Assembly: GCA_945870225.1 (NCBI GenBank)
Contig: CAMBRF010000014.1
Location: 1-64,000, forward strand
From: PVC group bacterium
Lineage (GTDB): Bacteria > Verrucomicrobiota > Kiritimatiellia > CAIKKV01 > CAITUY01
Reading direction: 5' to 3'
Length of the DNA: 64,000 bases
Positions within the stretch are counted from its first letter, which is position 1, and the number at the start of each line of letters is the position of its first letter. The notes under the pieces were generated by a model. It did not search any database, was not told the origin of the DNA, and saw only the letters and a list, made by a program, of their open reading frames with translations. The position numbers and the translations under genes were made by a program. Positions 18,211 to 25,852 of this stretch are shown piece by piece.

Positions 18211-18927
18211 ATGAAACGATCTGAAATCAATGCCATCATGCGAGACGGGTTGGCCTTCCTGAAGCGGATGAATTTTCTGATGCCTCCCTTTGCGCATTGG
18301 ACTCCCGCCGAATGGAAACGCAAGGGGCCGGAGTGCCGCGATATCATCGATCAGCAGCTTGGATGGGACATCACGGATTTCGGGTCAGGCGACTTTGATC
18401 GGGTGGGCCTGTTCCTTTTCACCATTCGGAACGGGGGCGCCGCCGGCCTGAAGGGTAAGGACGGCAAGAACTACGCCGAGAAAATCATGATCGTGCGGGA
18501 GAACCAGCTTACCCCGACCCATTTCCATTTCAAAAAAATGGAAGACATCATCAACCGGGGCGGCGGCAATCTGGTCGTCCGGCTGTGGAATTCGACGGCG
18601 CGAGGGCAACTGGCGAAATCACCCGTGACAGTCGCCATGGACGGTGTGCAGGTGCAGGTCAAGGCTGGCGGGACCATTACCCTCAAGCCCGGCCAGTCGG
18701 TTTGCCTGCCGCCGAACCTTTACCACCGGTTCTGGGGGCAGAAGGGGAAGGGCAAGGTTCTGGTGGGCGAAGTGAGCCGCGTCAACGATGACCATGTGGA
18801 CAATCGTTTCTTCGATAAGGTGGGCAGGTTTCCGAAGATCGAGGAGGACGTGCCGCCCCTGCGTCTGCTCTCCTGTGACTACCCGGCCTACTGCATGCCG
18901 AACATCTGTTCCTTAAGGTCCAGATAG
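18211..18927 (+). CDS. D-lyxose isomerase-like cupin sugar isomerase
   Basis: A 238-residue cytoplasmic protein of the D-lyxose ketol-isomerase type, which interconverts D-lyxose and D-xylulose (also D-mannose and D-fructose in some members). The cupin metal site is visible as LTPTHFHFKKMEDIINRGGG (two His and a Glu) with a later His in PPNLYHRFWG. The start MKRSEINAIMRDGLAFLKR and the length fit the family. A GGGGGAACC site precedes the ATG. The last 40 bp overlap the convergent URO-D-family gene. Placement next to the PurF paralogue may suggest pentose-phosphate chemistry, as inference only. Confidence 0.85.
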   Translation: MKRSEINAIMRDGLAFLKRMNFLMPPFAHWTPAEWKRKGPECRDIIDQQLGWDITDFGSGDFDRVGLFLFTIRNGGAAGLKGKDGKNYAEKIMIVRENQLTPTHFHFKKMEDIINRGGGNLVVRLWNSTARGQLAKSPVTVAMDGVQVQVKAGGTITLKPGQSVCLPPNLYHRFWGQKGKGKVLVGEVSRVNDDHVDNRFFDKVGRFPKIEEDVPPLRLLSCDYPAYCMPNICSLRSR

Positions 18928-20009
18928 TAGAGATAGTCCTCCGGCTTGACGTTCGGCGGGCAGCGGTGATCGCAGAACGGAATGAACCCGCCGCGTTCCA
19001 CGAGCGGAACCAGCGTCTTCATATAAGCCTTGATGGCGGCGGGCCCTTTACCCATCTCGATCTTGTCGAATCCACCCATAATGCGCAGATCCTTGCCGTA
19101 TTCCTTCAGTAGTTCAGCCGGGTGTGCGCAGCCGTTGACCTCAAAGGGGAAGAGGCAGTTGCAGCCGCCTTCCATCATGAGAGGCAGGATGGGTCGGACA
19201 TCTCCGTCGCAATCGATCCACCACAGGTTGATGCCGGCCGCCTTGAGGCGCTTGGAGATCCGCTTGTAGCGCGGCATCACGACCTCACGGAAGAAGTCGA
19301 CGGAAACGATCGGCCCATTCTTGAAGCAGATATCCTCCCAGCCCGAGGCGTAGTCAAAGTCAATATGGGGGAGGAGCTGGTCCAGCGCATGCTCCACCAT
19401 TTGACACGAGGTTTCCACCATGTCCTCCACCATGTCGGGGTAGTCGTAGCAGGCGTAGGCCAGTCCCTCGAAGGTCAGCATGTCGCGGACCTTGCCGATC
19501 ATCGACCCGCAACTGATGCCCAGCGGGTAGTCCCGGGTGGGGGGATGCTGCCGGATGATCTTCGCCACATCATACCGGCGGGCGGGATCGTCCAAGCGGA
19601 ATCGCTCCTCCTTGCACCGTTTCCAGTCGTCGGGGGTGACGATGCTGGCCCGCAGGTAGTGGGGGATGGTGTCATGGCCATCCCGGGGCACCTCGGCCAG
19701 CAGACCATCCCCGTTCATCAGGATCTTCGTGGTCGCGGTTTCCTCGATCACCGTGTTCGGGAACGACGGACTCATCCAGACATTCGTGTAAACGGCAGGC
19801 TGGCGGTCGAAGTTAAAGAAGAGGTCGGCGTCCGCGTTGTTGGTGATGCCGTTCTTAACGAAGAGATCCCACTCCTTGAAGTTCTCCTCCCAATAGCCGA
19901 ATTCCATGTTAAAGCACCGGTCGACCGGTTTGTACTGCATCTGGTTGTTAAACCGTTCGCGATCGGTCAGGGTGCCTTTCCACTTCGGGCGGCAAGGGGT
20001 GATGGCCAT
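18888..20009 (-). CDS. URO-D-family (corrinoid methyltransferase-like) protein 1
   Basis: A 373-residue protein with the uroporphyrinogen decarboxylase TIM-barrel fold (TDRERFNNQMQYKPVDRCF at the start). It lacks the features of true HemE and belongs to the broad group that includes MtaA/CmuA-type methyltransferases. C-terminal CDHRCPPNVKPEDYLYYLD and GGCNCLFPFEVNG give cysteines and histidine that could bind zinc. GAAAGGA lies nine bases ahead of the ATG. No corrinoid protein gene is adjacent. It ends inside the lyxose isomerase gene (40-bp overlap) and lies 36 bp downstream of pfp on the same strand, so the two may form an operon. Confidence 0.82.
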   Translation of the reverse strand: MAITPCRPKWKGTLTDRERFNNQMQYKPVDRCFNMEFGYWEENFKEWDLFVKNGITNNADADLFFNFDRQPAVYTNVWMSPSFPNTVIEETATTKILMNGDGLLAEVPRDGHDTIPHYLRASIVTPDDWKRCKEERFRLDDPARRYDVAKIIRQHPPTRDYPLGISCGSMIGKVRDMLTFEGLAYACYDYPDMVEDMVETSCQMVEHALDQLLPHIDFDYASGWEDICFKNGPIVSVDFFREVVMPRYKRISKRLKAAGINLWWIDCDGDVRPILPLMMEGGCNCLFPFEVNGCAHPAELLKEYGKDLRIMGGFDKIEMGKGPAAIKAYMKTLVPLVERGGFIPFCDHRCPPNVKPEDYLYYLDLKEQMFGMQ

Positions 20010-20045
20010 GGGCGCGATCCTTTCGTTGTCCGAACTTGACCGACT

Positions 20046-21254
20046 CTACTTTTTGGCGATCTTGACGCCTTTGAAGCGGCCAATGACCGGCAGCGGTCCG
20101 ACGATGGGGCGGGCGTAGTCGAAAAACGCCTGCGTGACGTCGTTGCCGCTCTTGTTGATGAAGTTGTCCGGAACATGCCGTGTTTCCTTGGACACGCTGG
20201 CCAACGGAACGCGCTCGAAGTAAACCGCGTATGTCTTGCCGGGCTTGCGGCGGATGGCGATCGAGCCGCTGGGTTCCTTGCCCTTCAGGGCTTCCTTCAC
20301 CGCCAGTGTGCCCACGGTACGGGCTTCCTTGGCGTCCACGGCGCTCACGACGCCGGGGAAGGACCGCTGCAGGTAGCCGAAGGTGTCGGCCCGGACGCGG
20401 GTGATTTTGGTGCGGTTCTTGATTTCCGTGGCCAGCAGGTCGCCGAGTGCACCGGTGCCGCTGAGCTGCACATTGCCGTGTGAATCCACTTCCTTTGAAA
20501 ATTTGGCGGCGATCGCAGTGCCGTCCGCATCCGCAATACCTTCCGAGACGGCGATCACGCAACGGCCCAGTTTTTTGTAAGTGGTTTCGACATCAGCCGC
20601 GAACTGGTCCATGGAGAAGGGGCGTTCGGGCAGGTAGATCAGGTGAGGTCCGTCATCGGGATAGACTCGGGCCAGGGCGGCGGCGGCGGTCAGGAAGCCG
20701 GCGTGGCGGCCCATGATCACGTTGATCTTGACGCCGGGCAGGGCTCGGCTGTCGAGGTTGTCGCCCATGCTGGCGCAAGCCACGAACTTGGCGGCGCTGC
20801 CGAAGCCGGGGGTATGGTCGTTTTCCCGCAGATCGTTGTCGATCGTCTTGGGAATGTGATAACAGCGCAGGTCGTAGCCGACCTGCTTGGCCACCTCGTT
20901 GATGATGTGGGTGGCTTCGGCTGAATCATTGCCGCCGATATAGAAATAATAGCGGATATCGTACTTCTTCAGGATTTCAAAGACCTTGACGCACTCCTCG
21001 TCCGTCGGCTTTTTGCGGGCCGAGCCGAGGGCGGAGGCCGGGGTATTGGCGACCTGCTCGAGGGTCTTCAGGCTTTCCTTGCGGAGGTCAATGAAGTTCT
21101 CCTCGAGAATCCCCTTCATGCCATGCAGGGTTCCGTAAATGCCTCCGATTTCCTTCATCTGCTTGGCTTGCAGGACGGCGCCCACAAGGCTCTGGTTGAT
21201 GACGACCGTCGGGCCGCCGCTTTGTCCGATCAGCATGTTGCCTTTTTTAGCCAT
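20046..21254 (-). CDS. pfp: Pyrophosphate-dependent 6-phosphofructokinase
   Basis: Glycolytic/gluconeogenic enzyme phosphorylating fructose 6-phosphate with pyrophosphate; 402 residues. The N-terminal loop is GQSGGPTVVINQSL. The donor-site motif reads YIGGNDSAEATH, where ATP-dependent enzymes have GGDGS, and PKTIDNDL replaces the ATP-type PGTIDND; both mark PPi use. MGRHAGFLTAAAALA and the C-terminal domain are intact. It indicates reversible, PPi-based glycolysis, common in fermentative anaerobes. The gene lies just upstream of the URO-D gene; the upstream gap contains the hexamer hairpin. Confidence 0.94.
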   Translation of the reverse strand: MAKKGNMLIGQSGGPTVVINQSLVGAVLQAKQMKEIGGIYGTLHGMKGILEENFIDLRKESLKTLEQVANTPASALGSARKKPTDEECVKVFEILKKYDIRYYFYIGGNDSAEATHIINEVAKQVGYDLRCYHIPKTIDNDLRENDHTPGFGSAAKFVACASMGDNLDSRALPGVKINVIMGRHAGFLTAAAALARVYPDDGPHLIYLPERPFSMDQFAADVETTYKKLGRCVIAVSEGIADADGTAIAAKFSKEVDSHGNVQLSGTGALGDLLATEIKNRTKITRVRADTFGYLQRSFPGVVSAVDAKEARTVGTLAVKEALKGKEPSGSIAIRRKPGKTYAVYFERVPLASVSKETRHVPDNFINKSGNDVTQAFFDYARPIVGPLPVIGRFKGVKIAKK

Positions 21255-21365
21255 GGCCTGTTTCTCCTTTGATGGTTTTGTTCAGGAATTCTTGAAAAAC
21301 GGGCACAATGTGACACAGCAACCGGAGTGGATCAAGAAGAAAGGGAGTCAGTAGCTTCCCATAAA

Positions 21366-21442
21366 AATCCTAATCGTAATCTTAATCGTAATCGTAATGT
21401 GTTGCCCAAGAATGGATTATGATTAAGATTACGATTAGGATT
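21366..21442 (+). repeat. Large hairpin built of NTAATC hexamers
   Basis: The left arm (21366-21393) is AATCCTAATCGTAATCTTAA followed by TCGTAATC and the right arm (21415-21442) is its reverse complement with one change, giving a 28-bp stem with a single G-T type mismatch and a 21-base loop. Each arm is a run of 6-base units, CTAATC, GTAATC, TTAATC, GTAATC on the left and the matching GATTAN series on the right. It lies in the AT-rich 339-bp gap 21255-21593 between the divergent pfp and beta-helix genes, which otherwise shows no gene. Confidence 0.9.
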
Positions 21443-21593
21443 ATGAGTAAAATTCAAAAATCACAGTTTCTCAAACGTGTCAAAATTATCATCAAATGCG
21501 GGATTGTACTGGCTCCAATTTGAATTTCTTGGCCGGTATTGACGTTTCGGGGGTTGGTGATTACCTTCTGCTTCTCGATCTAAGGAACATACC

Positions 21594-22817
21594 ATGACAA
21601 CAGGCGGTATATCGGTACGCGAATTCGGGGCGAAGGGTGATGGGACGGCGGATGACGGCTCTGCGTTTGAGAAGGCCATACAATCGGGGCGTCGTCCGAT
21701 TTTCGTTCCTGCGGGAACGTACCGGCTGGGCCGTTCGATCAGGCTCTCATCGGGAACACATATTATAGCTCACCCAGAGGCCTTTATCCTGCTGGGCGAC
21801 CATGCGGGTGTCGATACGGACACTTATCTGCTCACGAACGCCGATCACCGGAACGGTAACGAGGACATCCGGGTTGAGGGTGGTATCTGGGACGGCAACA
21901 ACCTGGCCAATCCCCGCGGGCCGGATGCGCCCGGCAGTTACACGGGGGTTCTGGCCCATTTTCGGAATGTCCGGAACCTGACGCTTCGAGATATGATTCT
22001 GCGAAATTCCGAAACGTACAACATTCTGCTCACGGAAACACGGCAGTTCCTGGTCGAGCATATCACCTTCCAATCCACCACGATTCGCAACAATCAGGAC
22101 GGTGTGCATGTTGGCGGGGGGTGCGAGGATGGTCTCATCTGCAACATCCGCGCCCATGGCAGAATGACGCCGAATGATGACGTTGTGCCGCTGGTGGCGG
22201 ATGACGCCCTCCATCGGGCGCAGAATCTCGCTACGACTTGCGGGCCGATCCGGCGCATACGGGTTCATTCAATCAGCGCGGAGGATTGTCACAGCTTCGT
22301 ACGACTGGCCAGCGTGTGGTCGCCCATCGAGGACGTGGAAATCAGCGGTGTTCGAGGCGGATGTGAGGCTTGCGCGGTGAACGCCGACGCCCTGCGCTAC
22401 TGTCGGGTGCCCGTGTTTGACCCGGCCAAGCCGCCCTTTCCGGATGGGGCAGGACTCCTGAAGAATATCCGCCTTTCTGATTTCGAGGTCTGGAAGACGC
22501 TGGGACTGGGAGCCGCCGCTGTGCAGGGCACCCCCTTGTTGCTGCTGGAGACGCGGATGAGTCAATTCAGCATCAAGCGTTTCCGGCGGGTCTGGGCGCG
22601 GGATGCCGGCCCCGAGGTCCCGACGATCCGCATGGCCCATACGGGGGTCAGGGAAGTCGTAATCGAAGACCTTGCTGACGCCGGGAGGGAGAGTCTTTTT
22701 CACACTTCGGCTGACGTCGTCGCTGACACCGCCGGCAAACTGGCGTTATCGCTCCGGCCCGACCAGAAGTTCGCCTCGCACGCCGGTTCATTCAGCCTGC
22801 TGAGCGTCGATCCATGA
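21594..22817 (+). CDS. Right-handed beta-helix protein, pectate lyase/GH28-like
   Basis: A 407-residue protein starting directly with the Pectate_lyase_3 signature (VREFGAKGDGTADDGSAFEKAIQSG), followed by PAGTYRLG and a series of beta-helix coils. The NNQDGVHVGGGCEDGLI and NDDVVPLVADD blocks resemble GH28 catalytic surroundings (NxDG and DD pairs), so a polysaccharide-cleaving activity on uronic-acid or related sugars is plausible but not proven. There is no signal peptide, so it is probably cytoplasmic. TAAGGAAC precedes the ATG. It opens the carbohydrate island. Confidence 0.82.
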   Translation: MTTGGISVREFGAKGDGTADDGSAFEKAIQSGRRPIFVPAGTYRLGRSIRLSSGTHIIAHPEAFILLGDHAGVDTDTYLLTNADHRNGNEDIRVEGGIWDGNNLANPRGPDAPGSYTGVLAHFRNVRNLTLRDMILRNSETYNILLTETRQFLVEHITFQSTTIRNNQDGVHVGGGCEDGLICNIRAHGRMTPNDDVVPLVADDALHRAQNLATTCGPIRRIRVHSISAEDCHSFVRLASVWSPIEDVEISGVRGGCEACAVNADALRYCRVPVFDPAKPPFPDGAGLLKNIRLSDFEVWKTLGLGAAAVQGTPLLLLETRMSQFSIKRFRRVWARDAGPEVPTIRMAHTGVREVVIEDLADAGRESLFHTSADVVADTAGKLALSLRPDQKFASHAGSFSLLSVDP

Positions 22818-22830
22818 AAAATTCCGACTA

Positions 22831-22871
22831 ACCCATTTGAGAACGACGGGCAAGCCCGCGCCTCAATGGGT
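22831..22871 (+). terminator. Nested hairpin after the beta-helix gene
   Basis: An outer stem ACCCATTTGAG/CTCAATGGGT (one bulged T) encloses an inner hairpin CGGGC-AA-GCCCG. It begins 13 bases after the stop codon at 22817 and lies ahead of the fucosidase gene. No T-run follows, so it is at best a weak terminator or an RNA-stabilising structure. Confidence 0.45.
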
Positions 22872-22972
22872 GCGTTCGTCCTCCAGCCCCATCCTATTAT
22901 CATCTTGTTGATTGTGTTTCCGCCTCAGGTTTGGCACCTTTCGCCACTGTCTTTCCCCAAGGAGGATATTTT

Positions 22973-24001
22973 ATGGCAATGGATGACAAGGCTGGCGGAC
23001 TGCAACGTTTATCCCAAAACAGGCTCGATCAATTCCGAGCCTTGCAATATGGCATGTTTATCCATTTCGGGATGACCACCTTCCATGGCATTACTTTGGA
23101 TGGCAATGCCCGGCGAATCATTGCCTATGATCGCGCCCCCGTGGAACTCTACAAGCCGACCGCCCTCGACGTCGAACAATGGGTGCGCGTCGCCTCCGAG
23201 GCGGGGATGAAATACCTCGTGTTGACGGCCAAGCACCACACGGGCTTCTGCCTGTGGCCGAGCGCACAGACCGCCTACCACGTCGGCAACAGCGCCGACA
23301 AGACCGATGTCATCGCGGCGTTTGTCAAAGCCTGCCGCAAGTACGGGATGAAGATCGGGCTCTACTATGCCTGCTGGGACGAGTGCAAGGAACACCGGTT
23401 TGGGTCCAAGGTGGTCTCGGATGTGGGGTGGGGACCTGACTATACGACTCATGAATACCGCCAGTTTCAACTCAGGCAGATCGAGGAGCTTTTAACCGGC
23501 TATGGGCCGATCGACGAGTTCTGGATCGATATTCCCCGGTATCTCGGGCCGGAAGGACGGCAGGTTCAGTATGACCAGATCGCACGCCTCCAGCCGGAGT
23601 GCATCATCAGCTATAATCAGGGGTTCAGTTCGGGCGATACCCTCGATACCGTGGAATCATGGCCGACGGATATCTGCACCATGGAGCGGCGTCTGCCGTC
23701 AAACCCCCGAAATCCGGTGCAGAACTATAATGCCATGTGGCATCTTAAAATACCCGGCCAGCCGGAAGGGCTCTATTACATTCCCGGCGAGGTGTGCGAC
23801 ACGATCGGGCGGAGTTGGTTCCATGTCGAGGGCGATGTGCCACGCTCTGATGCCGAACTTCTCGGAATGTACCTGGTCTGCCGTGAGCGCGGCGTGAATT
23901 TCCTGTTCAATGTCCCGCCCGATCAAAGGGGCATCATTCCTGAGATGCACGTTTCCGCGCTGATGCGGTTGAAGGCTAATTTGTCGAAACTGGGCATGTG
24001 A
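22973..24001 (+). CDS. Alpha-L-fucosidase, GH29
   Basis: A 342-residue retaining fucosidase-like enzyme. The track start at 22931 is rejected because CCAAGGAGG lies eight bases ahead of the ATG at 22973. Family blocks are visible: LQYGMFIHFGMTTFHG, VLTAKHHTGFCLWPS, GMKIGLYYACWDE and the nucleophile region GPIDEFWIDIP, where the usual WFDG is WIDI. The catalytic domain is complete but short and has no C-terminal beta module. No signal peptide, so it is probably a cytoplasmic enzyme acting on fucosides or a related 6-deoxy sugar. It precedes the TIM-barrel gene by nine bases. Confidence 0.88.
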   Translation: MAMDDKAGGLQRLSQNRLDQFRALQYGMFIHFGMTTFHGITLDGNARRIIAYDRAPVELYKPTALDVEQWVRVASEAGMKYLVLTAKHHTGFCLWPSAQTAYHVGNSADKTDVIAAFVKACRKYGMKIGLYYACWDECKEHRFGSKVVSDVGWGPDYTTHEYRQFQLRQIEELLTGYGPIDEFWIDIPRYLGPEGRQVQYDQIARLQPECIISYNQGFSSGDTLDTVESWPTDICTMERRLPSNPRNPVQNYNAMWHLKIPGQPEGLYYIPGEVCDTIGRSWFHVEGDVPRSDAELLGMYLVCRERGVNFLFNVPPDQRGIIPEMHVSALMRLKANLSKLGM

Positions 24002-24010
24002 GGTTTCGAT

Positions 24011-25717
24011 ATGAAACTTGGACTTTCAACCGATTATGGTTCGCCCCATCACTGGGAACGCCTGATTGACTTCGCGGAACGGCATGATGTGGATCGCCTG
24101 GTGTTCTGGGGCGACTACTCGTTTGCCGGCTTTACGCCGCCCTGCCTCTTTTCCCCCTGGCCGGAGGCATTAACTGCGGAACAGAGCCTCGCCCGTCAGC
24201 ACGTTCGGGACCGCATGTCCGATGCGGCGGGGCGGACGGCTGGCTCGGGTCGTGAGTTCTGGTATGTCTTTCAAGTGCTGATGCTCCCGCCGATTGAACA
24301 ATCAAAAAAGGTGTGGCCCGAATTGTTCAACGCGCACGGAGAGCCGGACATGTCACACCCGCTGATCGGGAAGCTTATCAGGCACCAGCTTGAGGATCTC
24401 CTGACCGTGGCACCGAACTTGCATGGCCTTGAACTGTGGATTATGGAATGTGCCAGCATTGTCCTGTCGAATCTCCGCCACCAGTCGATGACCGTGGATC
24501 AGATGGTTGAACGTGTCATCGACATCGTTGACGGGTTCTGCCGTGAGAAGGGCTTGCGGCTGGCGGTGGACCTGCACACGGCTGGCGGACATAAGCCGAT
24601 GCTCGATGCGATTTTGACGGCAGCCGCGCGGCGGCCGCACATGCTGGTTAGCGGCGACAATGTCATTGGCGATTTTCATTTGAAGTTGCCGTTTAACGAG
24701 CATCTTCGGAAGGCGGCGCGCACGAATCCGGTACAGGTTCATTTTGATCTCAACGGTGAATACTGGGGGCGGAATTTCACGCCGACCGTGGCCTTGACTC
24801 AGTATACGGAGCATATTGCCGCCGCCAGGGCTCTTGGAGCCGAGTATCTCGATGGTCGAATTTCCACAGGGCACGACTGCGGAGCGCCGCATGACAATGT
24901 CCTGCCGTCGCGGCGGAAGTTCTATCCTGCGCTTCAGAACTTGCAACCCGGCACCCCGCTGCCGCCGAATATTCAAGTTTGTTGTTTTGATACATTGGGC
25001 GGTTGTAACGCGGAGTATTTTCTTCGCCATGCCCGTGACCCGGAAGTTCAGACTGGCCCCGTGGTTCGGGAATTTCTCGCTACTGAATTCGGGCCGGATG
25101 TGGGGGCGCTGGCGTGGCTGCTGGAAAATCTGGAACCGGTCAATGGTCGGATCTTCTTTACCGACAAGAATTATGCCGGTGCTCAGTCCATGCTTACCCA
25201 TGTCTGGCTTGAGTCGTTTTGGGCAATGGATGTTCACTTTACAGCCCCGGCGGGCACTCCTTTGTCGGCGGTGGAAGCCGCGACAACACGTGATCAATCC
25301 GCTGGCCGGGCGGCGTTTTCCGGTTGGCCGGTGCCGGTGGGGCATCGTGTAGCCGGACCGCAGGCCATCCTCGCCGAGAAACAACTCGCGGTGGCGGAGA
25401 CGCAGGCATTTCTTGAACTCGCGCGGCAGGCGACGGCTCATTTCCCTGTGGCCCAACGTGAGTTCGTTGTGCGCCAGTTCGTTGATCTGGTCAGGCGTGC
25501 GCGTACGGCGGCGGTACTGCAGGAGGCCATGGTTCACTTCTTCCACCTCAAGCGCGGCGTGACCAATGGCGCGATTCCCGATCGGAAGCGGCTGGCTGAA
25601 CTTGTCTCGGAATTACAAGTCCTGTCCGCTGAGTGGCTCCAACACTATCCGGATGACCGGTGGAAAATGGCGGTGGTTCTCCAAGCCTGGCTTAAAACAA
25701 TGCAGCAAGTATCATGA
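24011..25717 (+). CDS. Unrecognised TIM-barrel glycosidase-like protein, copy 1
   Basis: A 568-residue protein I cannot assign to a named family. It has no signal peptide. Segments look like barrel strands: VDRLVFWGDYSF, LHGLELWIMEC, LRLAVDLHTAGGHK, HMLVSGDNVIGDF and VQVHFDLNGEYWGRNFTPTV. The later block NAEYFLRHARDPEVQTGPVV, then REFLATEFG, resembles the helical C-terminal part of GH67 alpha-glucuronidases and relatives, and DLNGEYWG is placed like their QEY motif. A glycosidase is inferred from this and from the neighbours. GAGG lies seven bases ahead of the ATG. A paralogue of almost equal length is at 28314, and each copy is followed by a three-hairpin element and a GH36 gene. Confidence 0.8.
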   Translation: MKLGLSTDYGSPHHWERLIDFAERHDVDRLVFWGDYSFAGFTPPCLFSPWPEALTAEQSLARQHVRDRMSDAAGRTAGSGREFWYVFQVLMLPPIEQSKKVWPELFNAHGEPDMSHPLIGKLIRHQLEDLLTVAPNLHGLELWIMECASIVLSNLRHQSMTVDQMVERVIDIVDGFCREKGLRLAVDLHTAGGHKPMLDAILTAAARRPHMLVSGDNVIGDFHLKLPFNEHLRKAARTNPVQVHFDLNGEYWGRNFTPTVALTQYTEHIAAARALGAEYLDGRISTGHDCGAPHDNVLPSRRKFYPALQNLQPGTPLPPNIQVCCFDTLGGCNAEYFLRHARDPEVQTGPVVREFLATEFGPDVGALAWLLENLEPVNGRIFFTDKNYAGAQSMLTHVWLESFWAMDVHFTAPAGTPLSAVEAATTRDQSAGRAAFSGWPVPVGHRVAGPQAILAEKQLAVAETQAFLELARQATAHFPVAQREFVVRQFVDLVRRARTAAVLQEAMVHFFHLKRGVTNGAIPDRKRLAELVSELQVLSAEWLQHYPDDRWKMAVVLQAWLKTMQQVS

Positions 25718-25720
25718 TGG

Positions 25721-25819
25721 CTCGCGCCTCCTGCCGCCTTGCGCGGCAGGGGCGAGAGATTGTGGGGAAAGCGAAATTTTCCCCACAATCTGTTCACCCG
25801 CGACACAAGGTCGCGGGGG
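25721..25819 (+). other. Three-hairpin intergenic element, copy B
   Basis: Between the TIM-barrel and GH36 genes of module 1. H1 is CCTGCCGC-CTTGC-GCGGCAGG with flanking CTCGCGCC/GGCGAG pairing. H2 is a perfect 14-bp stem AGATTGTGGGGAAA/TTTCCCCACAATCT. H3 is CCCGCGAC-ACAAG-GTCGCGGG (25797-25817). Compared with copy A, H1 and H3 stems carry paired substitutions, while the CUUG and CAAG loop cores are unchanged. Because the downstream gene is co-oriented, it may partly terminate transcription or set a boundary in the mRNA. Confidence 0.75.
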
Positions 25820-25852
25820 TTCCTTACGATTGAGGAATAGCTGGAATTATTT

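Noticed and set aside
18888-20009. True uroporphyrinogen decarboxylase (hemE)
   Set aside because: The N-terminal HemE substrate-binding pattern is absent and no other haem genes are nearby; the sequence fits the methyltransferase-like branch better.
21366-21442. Hexamer array considered as a CRISPR or telomere-like array
   Set aside because: There are no spacers and no direct-repeat/spacer periodicity; the structure is a palindrome of short units.
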